DNA of 64,000 bases from Mycobacterium sp. KBS0706 (GCF_005938675.2 NZ_VCCH02000002.1:1-64000), one strand, 5' to 3'; shown: positions 52,361 through 62,221, counted from the first letter of the stretch. Notes: a model not told the origin generated them from the sequence alone. A program made the numbers and translations.

Positions 52361-53377
52361 ATGGTAGAGGCTCAGCACCCGATCCTCGACGTCCATGGGC
52401 TGCGGACGGTGTTCCGCATCCGGGGGCACGAGGTGACCGCGGTGGCGGATCTCGACCTCGCCATCGGCGCGGCGGAGACCGTCGCGCTGGTCGGCGAGTC
52501 CGGCTCCGGCAAGTCGGTGACGAGCCTCTCCATCATGGGGCTGCTGCCGGCCAAGGCGGGCCGGGTGGCGGCGGGGTCGATCCGGTTCCGCGGCAAGGAC
52601 GGGCAGGGGCGGGACCTGGCGACGCTGGATGGCGAGGCGCGGCGCCGGATCCGCGGCAACGACATCGGCATGGTGTTCCAGGAGCCGATGACCAGCCTGA
52701 ACCCGGTCTACACCATCGGCGACCAGATCGCGGAGCCGATCCGCATCCATCTCGGCCGCGACCGCAAATCGGCCTGGGCGGCGGCGGTGGACCTGCTCGA
52801 CAGCGTCGGCATCCCCGACCCGAAGCGGCGGGCGGCGCAGTATCCGCATGAGCTGTCGGGCGGCATGCGCCAGCGCGCTACCATCGCCATGGCGCTGGCC
52901 TGCGACCCGACGCTGCTGCTGGCCGACGAGCCGACCACCGCGCTCGACGTCACCATCCAGGCCCAGATCCTCGACCTGCTGCGCCGGCTGCAGGACCAGC
53001 GCGGCATGGGCGTGCTGTTCGTGACCCACAATCTCGGCGTGGTCGCCGAGATCGCCCATCGCGTGGCGGTGATGTATGCCGGCCGGATCGTCGAGACCGG
53101 GCCGGTGCGCGAGGTGTTCCGGCACCCGCGCCACCCCTACACCATCGGCTTGCTGGCCTCGGTACCGAAGCTGGGCGAGGCGACGCGGCTGAAGGCGGCG
53201 GGGGAGAAGCTGGCCACCATCCCGGGCACCGTGCCCAGCCTGGCCGCCATGCCGCCCGGCTGCGCCTTCGCGTCGCGCTGCCCGCATGTGGTCGGGGCCT
53301 GCCGCGCCGCCGTGCCGGCGCCGGCCGAGGTCGCCCCCGGCCACACCAGCCGCTGCATCCGCTGGCAGGAGCTCTGA
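52361..53377 (+). CDS. Peptide-type ABC transporter ATP-binding protein, DppD type
   Basis: 338 residues. Walker A 'GESGSGKS' (about 45-52), Q-loop '[14 protein letters not shown]', signature 'ELSGGMRQR', Walker B '[14 protein letters not shown]', 'VTHNLGVV' with Asn in place of the usual Asp after the switch His. The C-terminal domain has '[16 protein letters not shown]'. It begins 7 nt after aldolase A. Confidence 0.94.
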   Translation: MVEAQHPILDVHGLRTVFRIRGHEVTAVADLDLAIGAAETVALVGESGSGKSVTSLSIMGLLPAKAGRVAAGSIRFRGKDGQGRDLATLDGEARRRIRGNDIGMVFQEPMTSLNPVYTIGDQIAEPIRIHLGRDRKSAWAAAVDLLDSVGIPDPKRRAAQYPHELSGGMRQRATIAMALACDPTLLLADEPTTALDVTIQAQILDLLRRLQDQRGMGVLFVTHNLGVVAEIAHRVAVMYAGRIVETGPVREVFRHPRHPYTIGLLASVPKLGEATRLKAAGEKLATIPGTVPSLAAMPPGCAFASRCPHVVGACRAAVPAPAEVAPGHTSRCIRWQEL

Positions 53378-53379
53378 CC

Positions 53380-54348
53380 ATGGCCGAACCGCTTCTCGCC
53401 GTGCGCGGCCTGGCCAAGCATTTCGGCCCCGGCGCCTTCGGCCGCGGCCCGCTGGTGCGCGCGCTCGACGACATCCATTTCGAGGTCGGCCGCGGCGAGG
53501 TGGTCGGCCTTGTTGGCGAATCCGGCTCGGGCAAGACCACGATCGGCCGGTCGGTGCTGCGGCTGATCGAGCCGACGGCCGGGGAGGTGGTGTTCGATGG
53601 CCAGGACCTGACCAAGCTGTCCGGCAGCGCGATGCGCCGGCAGCGGCGGCGGATGCAGTACATCTTCCAGGACCCCTTCGCCAGCCTGTCGCCGCGCATG
53701 ACGATTGGCGAGATCCTGACCGAAGGCCTGGCGATCCAGGGCATCGGCACCGGCCGCGAGCGGCTGGCCAAGGCGCGGGCGGCGCTGGAAGCGGTGGAGC
53801 TGCCGGCCGATGCGGTCGAGCGCTACGCCCATGAGTTCTCCGGCGGCCAGCGCCAGCGCATCGGCATCGCCCGGGCCCTGGCGCTGGAGCCGGAGTTCCT
53901 GGTGGCGGACGAGCCGGTCTCGGCGCTCGACGTCTCGGTGCAGGCGCAGATCGTCAACCTGCTGCGCGACCTGCAGTTGCGCCTCGGCCTGACCATGCTG
54001 TTCATCTCGCACGACCTCGCGGTGGTGGAGTACATCTGCGACCGCGTGATCGTGCTGTATCTCGGCCGGATCATGGAGATCGCGCCGAGCGACCGGCTCT
54101 ACGCCGCGCCGAAGCACCCTTACACCCGCGCGCTGCTGTCGGCGATCCCGGAGCCGGACCCCGACCGGCCGCGCCAGCGCCAGATCCTGAAGGGCGACAT
54201 CCCCAGCCCGGCCAACCCGCCCTCCGGCTGCGTCTTCCGCACCCGCTGCCCGCACGCGGTCGAGGCCTGCGCCCGCGAGGTGCCGAAGCTGGAGGAGGTC
54301 GAGCCCGGCCACTTCAAGGCCTGCATCAGACAGGATGTCAGCCGATGA
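53380..54348 (+). CDS. Peptide-type ABC transporter ATP-binding protein, DppF type
   Basis: 322 residues. Walker A 'GESGSGKTT', Q-loop '[14 protein letters not shown]', signature 'EFSGGQRQR', Walker B '[14 protein letters not shown]', switch 'ISHDLAVV', C-terminal '[15 protein letters not shown]'. Starts two bases after the DppD stop and overlaps aldolase B by 4 nt (ATGA). Confidence 0.94.
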   Translation: MAEPLLAVRGLAKHFGPGAFGRGPLVRALDDIHFEVGRGEVVGLVGESGSGKTTIGRSVLRLIEPTAGEVVFDGQDLTKLSGSAMRRQRRRMQYIFQDPFASLSPRMTIGEILTEGLAIQGIGTGRERLAKARAALEAVELPADAVERYAHEFSGGQRQRIGIARALALEPEFLVADEPVSALDVSVQAQIVNLLRDLQLRLGLTMLFISHDLAVVEYICDRVIVLYLGRIMEIAPSDRLYAAPKHPYTRALLSAIPEPDPDRPRQRQILKGDIPSPANPPSGCVFRTRCPHAVEACAREVPKLEEVEPGHFKACIRQDVSR

Positions 54349-55277
54349 CCGGGAGAGACACCGTGCTGCGCGGCAACTGGGCGACGCTGCTGCTGCCGAT
54401 CGCGGCGGATGAGGGCATCGATTTCGCCCGCCTGGCGGAGGAGATCGACCTGCTGGTCGCGGCGCGGGTCGACGGCATCTATTCCAACGGCACCGCGGGC
54501 GAACTGCACAACCAGACCGAGGCGGAGTACGCCGCGATCCAGGCGCTGCTGGCCGAAAAGTGCCGGGCCGGCGGCACGCCCTTCGTGATTGGAGCCTGCC
54601 AACCGGATCCGAGCCTGGCGCGGGAACGGGTGAAACTGGCGCGGGACCTCGGCGCGTCGGCGATCCAGGTGGTGCTGCCGGATTGGTGGCCGGTGACCGA
54701 GCCGGAAGCCTTGGATTTCCTCCAGCTGATGGCCGAGGCCGCCGGCGAGGTGCCGCTGATCCTCTACAACCCGCCGCACGCCAAGCGCGTGCTGGCGCCG
54801 GATGAGCTCGGCCGGCTGGTCCGGGCGGTGCCGGCTGTGGCCGGCATCAAGCTGGCCGATGGCGACGACGCCTGGTACGCGGCGGCCAAGCAGCATTTGT
54901 CCGGCACCGCGCTGTTCGTGCCGGGCCACCACCTCGCCACCGGCATGAGGCACGGTGTCGCCGCCGGCGCCTTCTCCAACGTCGCCTGCCTCAGCCCTGC
55001 CGGCGCCCAGGCCTGGACCGACCGGATGGCCGGCGACATCGACGGTGCGCTCGACCTGGAGCGTCGGATCTGCCGCTTCATGGACGAGCACGTCGTGCCG
55101 TTCCGCAGCCTGCATGGCTATTCGAACGCTGCCCTCGACAAGCTGCTGGCGGCGGTCGGCGGCTGGGGGCCGGTCGGCACCCGGCTGCGCCGCCCCTATC
55201 GCTGGATCGACGAGGCCGAGGCCCAGCGCCTCCGCCCGGTGGCGCGGTCGATGATGCCGGAGCTGTTCCCGGGGTAG
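54345..55277 (+). CDS. DHDPS/NAL-family aldolase (B)
   Basis: 310 residues. Y141 in '[11 protein letters not shown]' and Schiff-base lysine K169 in 'AGIKLADGD' are present. The 'GTAGE' loop (49-53) differs from aldolase A, and 'QVVLPDWWP' replaces the usual 'PYYN' region, so specificity is probably different. The operon thus encodes two non-identical aldolases. The gene ends 7 bp from the convergent MocR-type regulator. Confidence 0.9.
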   Translation: MTGRDTVLRGNWATLLLPIAADEGIDFARLAEEIDLLVAARVDGIYSNGTAGELHNQTEAEYAAIQALLAEKCRAGGTPFVIGACQPDPSLARERVKLARDLGASAIQVVLPDWWPVTEPEALDFLQLMAEAAGEVPLILYNPPHAKRVLAPDELGRLVRAVPAVAGIKLADGDDAWYAAAKQHLSGTALFVPGHHLATGMRHGVAAGAFSNVACLSPAGAQAWTDRMAGDIDGALDLERRICRFMDEHVVPFRSLHGYSNAALDKLLAAVGGWGPVGTRLRRPYRWIDEAEAQRLRPVARSMMPELFPG

Positions 55278-55284
55278 GGTTCGG

Positions 55285-56796
55285 TCACCCGACCCCGGCC
55301 TGCCGGGCGTCGTGGCGTTCGGCGCGGACCAGCCGGGCCAGCAGCTGGATGCCGGGGTCGATGCGGTCGACCGGGATCGAGGAATAGCCGAAGCGCAGGA
55401 AGTTCTCCGGCGGCAGCGGATGGTCGAAGAACACCGCCCCCGGGTCCAGCAGCAGTCCCTGCTGCGCCCCGGCGGCGGCGACCGCGTTCATCGAGACGTC
55501 GGCCGGACCTTCGGCCCACAGGGCGGATCCGCCGGCCGGCAGCCGGAACTCGAACTCCGGCAGATGGGTGCGCAGCCCTTCGCCGATCGCGTCGGCGCGC
55601 TCGCGATAGGCGGCGATCAGCCGCTTGATCGCGGCGTCGTGGTGCCCCAGCTGCAGGAACAGTGCCACGGCGCGCTGGTTGTTGGACGGCGGGTGCCGCG
55701 CCGTCAGCCGCCGCATCGCCCGAGCCTCGGCGATGAACTCCGGCGCCGCCACCACGTAGCCCAGACGCAGCCCCGGAGCCAGGGTCTTCGACACGCTGCC
55801 GACATAGATCACCCGGTCGTCGCGATCGAGCGCCTTGAGCGCCGGGGTGGCCTCGCCGACAAAGGTCAGCTCGCTGTCGTAGTCGTCCTCGACGATCACC
55901 AGGTCGTGCACCGACGCCGCCTGCAGCAGCTCCTGCCGGCGGGCCAGCGGCATGGTCACGGTGGTCGGGTTCTGGTGGCTCGGCTGCACGAACAGCATGT
56001 CGCATTCGGCCAGGCTGCCGGTCGGACGCAGCCCGTGATGGTCCATCGCCAGGGGCAGGATGCGGGCGCCGAACTGCCGGCACAGGTTGCGGATGTCGGG
56101 ATAGCCCGGCTGCTCGATCCCGACCGTCCGCTCCGGCTTCAGCAGCAGCGAGGCGGCGAGGTACAGCGCCTGCTGCGCCCCGATTGTGACCAGGATCTGC
56201 TCCGGCGACACCCAGATGCCGCGGCGCGGCAGGATCCGCTTCTGCAGCTGCTCGATCAGCAGCGGGTCGTCGGCGTCGACCCGGTCGCCGGCCCAGTCGC
56301 GGATGGCGACCGAGCGCAGCGACAGCTGCACCACCTCGCGCCACTCGGCGATCGGGAACAGGGTCGGGTCGGGCTGGCCGTAGACGAAGGGGAAGCGGTA
56401 ATTGTACCAGTCGACCGGCTTCATCACATGTCGGGTGCGCGACGGGCGGCTGGTCAGCCGTCCGGTCCAGTCCGGCCGGCGGATCGGCGCGTCGGGCCGC
56501 GCCCCGGCCGCCCGCGCCGCATTCTCCAGCGCCGCTGGGTCGACCATGTGCCGCGACCGGCTGTGCGCCGCGATGAAGTGCTCCTGGGTCAGCTGGTCAT
56601 AGGCCTGGATCACGGTGTTGCGGCTGATGCCCAGGATCTCCGCCAGGCGCCGCGACGAGGGCAGCTCGGCGCCCGGCGGCAGCCGCCGGTCCAGCACCGC
56701 CTGGGCGATGGCGGCGCGCAGCTGCGCCTGCAGCGTCAGGTCGGGTCGGCGCGACAGCGTCAGCAATTGCCGCCACAGAATATCGTCGGCCCCCAC
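55285..56796 (-). CDS. MocR-family regulator (GntR HTH fused to aminotransferase-like domain)
   Basis: 503 residues. N-terminal GntR winged helix ('PPGAELPSSRRLAEILGISR' then 'NTVIQAYDQL', about residues 37-75), a linker, and a fold-type I aminotransferase domain with PLP lysine K337 in 'VGSVSKTLAPGLRLGY' and 'EDDYDSEL'. These regulators use PLP-amino acid adducts as effectors. GTG 56796 is preceded by AGGAGAGG, so the upstream TTG/GTG at 56817/56814 are less likely. Four direct repeats lie upstream (56858-56935). It may control itself, the aldolase operon or the divergent RTX gene. Confidence 0.92.
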   Translation of the reverse strand: MGADDILWRQLLTLSRRPDLTLQAQLRAAIAQAVLDRRLPPGAELPSSRRLAEILGISRNTVIQAYDQLTQEHFIAAHSRSRHMVDPAALENAARAAGARPDAPIRRPDWTGRLTSRPSRTRHVMKPVDWYNYRFPFVYGQPDPTLFPIAEWREVVQLSLRSVAIRDWAGDRVDADDPLLIEQLQKRILPRRGIWVSPEQILVTIGAQQALYLAASLLLKPERTVGIEQPGYPDIRNLCRQFGARILPLAMDHHGLRPTGSLAECDMLFVQPSHQNPTTVTMPLARRQELLQAASVHDLVIVEDDYDSELTFVGEATPALKALDRDDRVIYVGSVSKTLAPGLRLGYVVAAPEFIAEARAMRRLTARHPPSNNQRAVALFLQLGHHDAAIKRLIAAYRERADAIGEGLRTHLPEFEFRLPAGGSALWAEGPADVSMNAVAAAGAQQGLLLDPGAVFFDHPLPPENFLRFGYSSIPVDRIDPGIQLLARLVRAERHDARQAGVG

Positions 56797-56857
56797 GCGG
56801 CCTCTCCTGCACACCAACCCTGGATTGCATAAGATCGTATTTCATCCCCTGGCGCAA

Positions 56858-56935
56858 TTTGGACTCATCGACAGGTCCCATCTGGACTCATCGAAACCGC
56901 ATCTGGACTCATGGGTTGGTCGGATCTGGACCTAA
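56858..56935. promoter_or_regulatory. Four direct repeats, candidate MocR-type operator
   Basis: Copies begin at 56858 (TTTGGACTCATCGA), 56881 (TCTGGACTCATCGA), 56902 (TCTGGACTCATGGG) and 56925 (TCTGGACCTAACGG). Spacing is 23, 21 and 23 bp, about two helical turns, so all lie on the same DNA face. They are between the MocR gene and the RTX-like gene. MocR proteins such as GabR and PdxR bind direct repeats, which supports but does not prove the assignment. Confidence 0.6.
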
Positions 56936-57048
56936 CGGAATATGTGGCATACCTGCTAAATCCTCCTCAGCGCGTGACTGCCCGGCCAGCCGGGCTCATT
57001 CGGACGCTCCCCAGGAAGGGCGGCGCCGACGACAGTGGAGGATGTTCC

Positions 57049-60000
57049 GTGACCCAGACCCTGAACGGCACCGCCGGCCCCGACATCCTCACCGGGACCG
57101 ATCCGGGCAACCCGGCCAATCCCGACGGCATCGACATCATCAATGGCGGCGACGGCAACGACACGCTCTCGGGCCTGGGCGGCAACGACACGATTTCCGG
57201 CGGCCTGGGCGCCGACATCCTGGACGGCGGCGCGGGCTTCGACACGCTCAGCTTCGCCAACGCCACCGCCGGCGTGTGGGTGAACCTCAACGGCGCCGGC
57301 ATCGGCGGCGAAGCCGTGGGCGACACCACGACCGGCTTCGAGGCCATGATCGGGTCCGCCTTCAACGACATCTTCGGCGGCGATGGCGGGAACAACACCA
57401 TCGACGGCGGTGCCGGCACCGACATCATCGCGATCAGCGGCGGCACCGACTTCCTGGACGGCGGCGCCAATGGCGACTTCCTCGACTGCCGCGGCGCCGG
57501 CTCGGCCGTGATCATCAACGTGGGCACCGGCATCGCCGGCGGCGGGGCCGCGGGCACCACCTTCGCCAACTTCGAAAGCATCATCGCCACCGGTTTCAAC
57601 GACATCCTGACCGCCGCCGCGACCGGCTCGACCCTGGGCGGGCTGGGCGGCGACGACACGATCACGGGCGGCAACGGCAACGACGTGCTGTTGGGGGACG
57701 ACTTCCTCAACATCGTCGGCACCACCGGCAACGACTCGCTCAGCGGCGGCGCCGGCAACGACTTTCTCCAGGGCGGCGCGCTGGGCGATGTCATGGACGG
57801 CGGCACCGGCAGCGACACCGCCTCCTACGAGAATTCCAATGCCGGGGTCATCGTCAATGTCGACACCGGCGCCGCGTCCGGCGGCCATGCCCAGGGCGAC
57901 ACGCTGACCAGCATCGAGAACGTGCTCGGCTCGGTCTTCGACGATTTCTTCGGCGCCAGCGCCGCGGCCAATTTCTTCGACGGCCGCGCCGGCGTCGACG
58001 GGGTGACCTATGTCGGGTCCGCCGCCGCGGTCCTGGTCAACTTGAACGGCGGCATCGGCCAGGGCGGCTGGGCCGAGGGCGACACCTTCGCCAATATGGA
58101 GAACGTGGTCGGCTCGAACTTCGCCGACACCCTGTACGGCAACGGCCAGGCCAACAGCCTCGACGGCGGCGCCGGCAACGACGTGCTCGAAGGCCTGGTC
58201 GGCGCCGACACCCTGCAGGGCGGCACCGGCAGCGACACTGCGGCCTATGCCTTCTCCGCCGCCGGGGTCACCGTCGACCTGAAGGCCGGCTTCTATGCCG
58301 GCGGCGACGCCCAGGGCGACGTGCTGATCAGCATCGAGAACCTGACGGGCTCGGGCTTCGCCGACACGCTGCGCGGCGATGACGGGGCCAATGTCATCGA
58401 CGGCGGCGGCGGCGACGACGCCATCGCTAGCTATGGCGGTGCCGACGCCATCAATGGCGGCGCCGGCATCGACACTGTCTATTACGACGTCGTGGCGGTG
58501 ACCGTGAACCTGACCACCGGGCAGGGCTCCGGCGGCGACGCCCAGGGCGACACGTATCAGAATGTCGAGAACGTCGTCGGCACGGCCTTCAACGACACCC
58601 TGATCGGCAATGCCGGCAGCAACCGGCTCGATGGCGGTGCCGGCGATGACACCATCGCCGGAGAGGCCGGTGCGGACACCTTGATCGGCGGCGCCGGCAT
58701 CGACACGGCCTGGTACAACAATTCGGCCGTCGGCGTCCTGGTCGATCTGCGGAGCGGCACCGGCGCCGGCGGATATGCCCAGGGCGATACCTTGAGCGGG
58801 ATCGAGAATCTCGCCGGCTCGAATTTCAACGACACCTTGATCAGTGATGCCGGCAGCAACCGGCTCGATGGCGGTGCCGGCGACGATACCATCGCCGCGG
58901 AAGCCGGTGCGGACACCCTGATCGGCGGCGCCGGCATCGATGCGGCCTGGTACAACAACTCGGCCGTCGGCGTCCTGGTCAACCTGACCACCGGCACCGG
59001 CGCGGGCGGCGACGCCCAGGGCGACACGCTGACGGCGATCGAGAACCTGATCGGCTCGTCCTTCAACGACACGCTGATCGGGAATGCCGGGGCCAACGAC
59101 CTGCGCGGCGATGTCGGCAACGATGTGATCCGCGGCGGCGCCAGGGCCGACCGGATCGGCGGCGGCGACGGGGTGGATACGGCGGATTACAGCACATCCG
59201 CGGCCGGGGTGACGATCGACCTCGCCGCCGGCACGGGCACGGGCGGCGATGCCCAGGGCGACACGCTGTTCGCCATCGAGAACGTCACCGGCTCCGCCTT
59301 GGTCGACAAGCTGATCGGCGATGGCTTCGCCAATGCGCTGAACGGCGGCGCCGGGGACGACGTGCTGCGCGGCGGGGCCGGGGCCGATGTCCTGACCGGC
59401 GGCGCCGGCCTCGACCAGGCCAACTACCAGGGCTCAACGGCGGCGGTGTCGGTCAATCTGCTGACCGGCGCGACCTCGGGCGGCGATGCCGGGGGCGACA
59501 CGCTGAGCGGGATCGAGAATTTGTACGGGTCGAGCAACGCCGACCAGCTGACCGGCGACAATGCCCGCAACGTCATCGGCGGCGAGCTCGGCAACGACAC
59601 GCTCGTCGGCAATGGCGGTGACGACTCCCTCTCGGGCGAGGGCGGCAACGACAATCTCAGCGGTGGCGATGGCGCCGACCGGCTGGTCGGCGGGGCAGGG
59701 ATCGACACGATCCATGGCGGCATTGGCAACGACAGCGTCGACGCCGGCAGCGAGGCCGATCAGGTCTTCGGCGAGGCTGGCCATGACAACCTCTATGGCG
59801 GCACCGGGAACGACAGCCTCGACGGCGGCGACGGCAACGACACGCTCGAAGGGGCCGCCGGGGCCGACACGCTGACCGGCGGGGCCGGCATCGATACGGC
59901 GAGCTATGCCGGCTCGGCGGCCGCGGTGTCGGTGAATCTCGCCACCGGCGCGATGTCGGGCGGCGACGCGGCGGGTGACACGCTGAGCGGCATCGAGCAA

Positions 60001-60438
60001 GTGCTGGGCTCGGGCTTCGCCGACACCCTGACCGGCGACGCCAATGCCAACACGCTATGGGGCATGGCCGGAAACGATGTGCTCAGGGGCGGCGGGGGTG
60101 GCGATGCGCTGAAGGGCGGCGCCGGCAATGACCGCTTCGTCTACACCGCCCTGTCCGACAGCGCGGTCTCCGGCATCGGCAAGGACGGCATCACCGACTT
60201 CTCCACCGGCGACAAGATTGACCTGTCGGCGATCGATGCCGACGGCAATTCCGCCAATGGCGACACCGCCTTCACCTTCGGCACCGGCGACTACACCCGC
60301 CATGCCGGTGAGCTGCGGGTGGTGATCTCAGGGGCGATCCAGGTGGCCTATGTCGACGTCAACGGCGACAAGGTCTCGGACTTCGCCATCAACGTCACCT
60401 CCGACCATGCCCTGACGGCCAGCGACTTCGTTCTCTAA
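57049..60438 (+). CDS. Large RTX-like calcium-binding protein with type I secretion-type C-terminus
   Basis: 1129 residues. GTG 57049 has GGAGG 7 nt upstream and gives 'VTQTLNGTAGPDILTG'; upstream in-frame codons are non-conserved. Nearly the whole protein is Gly/Asp-rich nonapeptide repeat ('GGAGNDTL', 'GGDGNDT') alternating with about 80-residue modules containing 'VNLTTG.GAGGDAQGDTL..IENL.GS.FNDTL'. The end ('FVYTALSDSAV', 'ITDFSTGDKIDLSAIDADG', final 'LTASDFVL') is the peptidase M10 C-terminal/T1SS signal region. No enzymatic domain is visible, so it may be an adhesin or surface-layer-like protein (inference). No T1SS transporter genes are nearby. Confidence 0.9.
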   Translation: MTQTLNGTAGPDILTGTDPGNPANPDGIDIINGGDGNDTLSGLGGNDTISGGLGADILDGGAGFDTLSFANATAGVWVNLNGAGIGGEAVGDTTTGFEAMIGSAFNDIFGGDGGNNTIDGGAGTDIIAISGGTDFLDGGANGDFLDCRGAGSAVIINVGTGIAGGGAAGTTFANFESIIATGFNDILTAAATGSTLGGLGGDDTITGGNGNDVLLGDDFLNIVGTTGNDSLSGGAGNDFLQGGALGDVMDGGTGSDTASYENSNAGVIVNVDTGAASGGHAQGDTLTSIENVLGSVFDDFFGASAAANFFDGRAGVDGVTYVGSAAAVLVNLNGGIGQGGWAEGDTFANMENVVGSNFADTLYGNGQANSLDGGAGNDVLEGLVGADTLQGGTGSDTAAYAFSAAGVTVDLKAGFYAGGDAQGDVLISIENLTGSGFADTLRGDDGANVIDGGGGDDAIASYGGADAINGGAGIDTVYYDVVAVTVNLTTGQGSGGDAQGDTYQNVENVVGTAFNDTLIGNAGSNRLDGGAGDDTIAGEAGADTLIGGAGIDTAWYNNSAVGVLVDLRSGTGAGGYAQGDTLSGIENLAGSNFNDTLISDAGSNRLDGGAGDDTIAAEAGADTLIGGAGIDAAWYNNSAVGVLVNLTTGTGAGGDAQGDTLTAIENLIGSSFNDTLIGNAGANDLRGDVGNDVIRGGARADRIGGGDGVDTADYSTSAAGVTIDLAAGTGTGGDAQGDTLFAIENVTGSALVDKLIGDGFANALNGGAGDDVLRGGAGADVLTGGAGLDQANYQGSTAAVSVNLLTGATSGGDAGGDTLSGIENLYGSSNADQLTGDNARNVIGGELGNDTLVGNGGDDSLSGEGGNDNLSGGDGADRLVGGAGIDTIHGGIGNDSVDAGSEADQVFGEAGHDNLYGGTGNDSLDGGDGNDTLEGAAGADTLTGGAGIDTASYAGSAAAVSVNLATGAMSGGDAAGDTLSGIEQVLGSGFADTLTGDANANTLWGMAGNDVLRGGGGGDALKGGAGNDRFVYTALSDSAVSGIGKDGITDFSTGDKIDLSAIDADGNSANGDTAFTFGTGDYTRHAGELRVVISGAIQVAYVDVNGDKVSDFAINVTSDHALTASDFVL
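58614..59087 (+). repeat. Near-identical tandem 237-bp units within the RTX-like gene
   Basis: Unit 1 (58614-58850) and unit 2 (58851-59087) both begin CGGCAGCAACCGGCTCGATG and stay almost identical for the first 130 bp, then diverge. Each encodes 79 residues, one full module ('GSNRLDGGAGDDTIA....WYNNSAVGVLV'). The higher similarity relative to other modules indicates a recent duplication by slippage or unequal crossover. Confidence 0.85.
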
Positions 60439-61211
60439 TGGAACAGCCGGGCGGCGAGCTGCAGGGCGGTGCTGATGCCCAGGCGCTCATAGGCCCGGCG
60501 ACGATAGGTCAACACGCTGGTCGGCCGGATGCCGAGGTCGAGGCCGATGCCCTCGGCGGTCATGCCGATCACCGTGCGGGCGCAGACCGCGCGCTCGCGG
60601 TCGGTCAGCGCCGGGCACAGGCTGCGCAGCCGCGCCTCCACCGCCGCGGCCGAACCGGGCGGTGGCCGGTTGGCGCCGAAGACCCGGCCATGGGCCTCGA
60701 TCAGCGGCAGCAGCAGCCGGCCGAAGGCGCGGAGATCCCGCACCTCGCCGTCGGAGAACGCGCCGCTGCCGCCATGGCGGAACAGGCTCAGCGTGGTCCA
60801 GCCGCCGCGGCCGGGGCGCAGGATCGACAGCTTCTCGACGAAGCCCGGCCGGGCATAGCAGTCGCGCCGGTAGTCGCGGTCGCCGATGTCGTCCGGCCGC
60901 ACCCGCAGGCACAGGCCCAAATCGCCGCCGGCATGGAACACGCGGTTCAGCGGATCGAAGCGGAAATAGTGGCGGCGATAGGCCTCGGCCCGGCCGCCGG
61001 CCTCCGACCCGGCGCCGGCGGACAGGATCACCGCAGGCAGGACGCCGTCATCGGTCCGGCGGAAGGCGAAGATCTCCTCCACCCCGGCCATGGCGCCGAG
61101 GGCATGCAGCACCGCGGGCCCGAACTCCGGCGTGCCCAGCGCATCGACGAGGCCGGCCTGCACATCGGCATCCATCGCCCATGGCGCGTCCGGCGCTTCG
61201 ATCCGCTCCAT
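60435..61211 (-). CDS. LuxR-family transcriptional regulator
   Basis: 258 residues from ATG 61211 (GGGAGGAG upstream); the open frame to 61292 has no site. The C-terminal HTH is 'LTDRERAVCARTVIGMTAEG' followed by 'IGLDLGIRPTSVLTYRRRAY' and 'ERLGI' (about residues 190-250). The N-terminal 180 residues are a sensory domain without the usual acyl-homoserine-lactone residues that I can recognise. Its last codons overlap the RTX-like gene by 3 nt (convergent). It is 59 bp downstream of the MBL-fold gene on the same strand and may be co-transcribed. Confidence 0.87.
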   Translation of the reverse strand: MERIEAPDAPWAMDADVQAGLVDALGTPEFGPAVLHALGAMAGVEEIFAFRRTDDGVLPAVILSAGAGSEAGGRAEAYRRHYFRFDPLNRVFHAGGDLGLCLRVRPDDIGDRDYRRDCYARPGFVEKLSILRPGRGGWTTLSLFRHGGSGAFSDGEVRDLRAFGRLLLPLIEAHGRVFGANRPPPGSAAAVEARLRSLCPALTDRERAVCARTVIGMTAEGIGLDLGIRPTSVLTYRRRAYERLGISTALQLAARLFH

Positions 61212-61270
61212 CGCTCCTCCCTCGCGGGGACCTGTCCCCGCGTTTGGCGCGGAGCCTAGCATAGCGCCGG

Positions 61271-62221
61271 TTAGCCTTGCAGGGCGGCCCACATCTCCCG
61301 ATCCCGCGCGGCGGTCCAGATCCGCGGCGTGTCGATGCCCAGCGCCTCATCATAGGCGCGGGCGACGTTGAAGGGCAGGCAGTGCTCGTAGATGGCGTAG
61401 CTCGCGAATTTCGCATCGCAGGCGGCGCGGCAGGCATCCCAGGCCTCCTTCAGCGAGCCGCCGCGCGCCGCGACCCGGGCGACCGGCCGGTAGGTGCTGG
61501 CCAGGAAGTCGCGGGTCAGCTCGATCGCCTCGGCCACCTTGGCGGCGCCGACCAGGGCGTCGCCGCGCCCGGGCGACAGCGCCTCCGGCCGCAGCGCGGC
61601 GATGGCGTCCAGCGTCCCCGGCCAGTCGCCGAAATGCGCGTCGCCGCAATAGCAGGCGGAGCGATACTCGACGATGTCGCCGGAGAACATCACCCCGGCA
61701 TCCGGCACCCAGGCGACGATGTCGCCGGCGGTGTGGGCGCGGCCGAGATGCAGCAGGTCGACCCGGCGGCGGCCGAGATGGAGCGTCATGCGGTCCTTGA
61801 AGGTCACCGTCGGCCAGGTCAGCCCGGGGATCGACTCCGCCGCCTGGAACAGCCGGGGGAAGCGGCCGAACTCCGAATCCCAGTCCTCCTGCCCGCGCTC
61901 ATGGATCATTGCCCGGCAGGTCTCCGACGCGATGATCTCGCTGGCGCCATAGGCCGAGGCGCCAAGCACCCGCACCGCGTGGTAGTGGCTGAGGACGACG
62001 TATTTGATCGGCTTGTCGGTGACACCGCGGATCCGCTCGATCACCTTCCGCGCCATCACCGGCGTGGCCTGGGCGTCGATCACCACGACGCTGTCGTCGC
62101 CGATGATCACGCCGGTGTTCGGGTCGCCCTCGGCGGTGAAGGCGTAGAGCCCGTCGCCCAGCGGGGTGAAGGAGATCGACTTCTCGGCCAGGTCGCCGGC
62201 CGAGGCGAAGGTCTTGGTCAT
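61271..62221 (-). CDS. Metallo-beta-lactamase-fold protein with degenerate metal motif
   Basis: 316 residues. The fold is shown by 'NTGVIIGDDSVVVIDAQATP', 'YVVLSHYHAVRVLGASAYGA', 'LGRAHTAGDIVAWVPDAGV' and 'MFSGDIVEY'. The usual HxHxDH is H79-Y-H81-A-V-R: the Asp and third His are replaced by Val and Arg. The third-strand His (in RAHTAGD) and a later Asp (SGDI) remain. This probably leaves only one metal site, or a different ligand set. Its divergent partner is an aromatic-type FAD monooxygenase, suggesting a role in hydrolysing a ring-cleavage or lactone product (inference). Confidence 0.86.
   Translation of the reverse strand: MTKTFASAGDLAEKSISFTPLGDGLYAFTAEGDPNTGVIIGDDSVVVIDAQATPVMARKVIERIRGVTDKPIKYVVLSHYHAVRVLGASAYGASEIIASETCRAMIHERGQEDWDSEFGRFPRLFQAAESIPGLTWPTVTFKDRMTLHLGRRRVDLLHLGRAHTAGDIVAWVPDAGVMFSGDIVEYRSACYCGDAHFGDWPGTLDAIAALRPEALSPGRGDALVGAAKVAEAIELTRDFLASTYRPVARVAARGGSLKEAWDACRAACDAKFASYAIYEHCLPFNVARAYDEALGIDTPRIWTAARDREMWAALQG

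Noticed and set aside
57000-60300. Series of minus-strand Pro/Ser/Ala-rich open frames
   Set aside because: They are exact antisense images of the RTX repeats and have no independent start signals.
57049-60438. CRISPR-like or satellite repeat array
   Set aside because: The periodicity follows codons of a continuous Gly/Asp-rich protein with a good start and a T1SS-type end; no spacers or cas genes are present.
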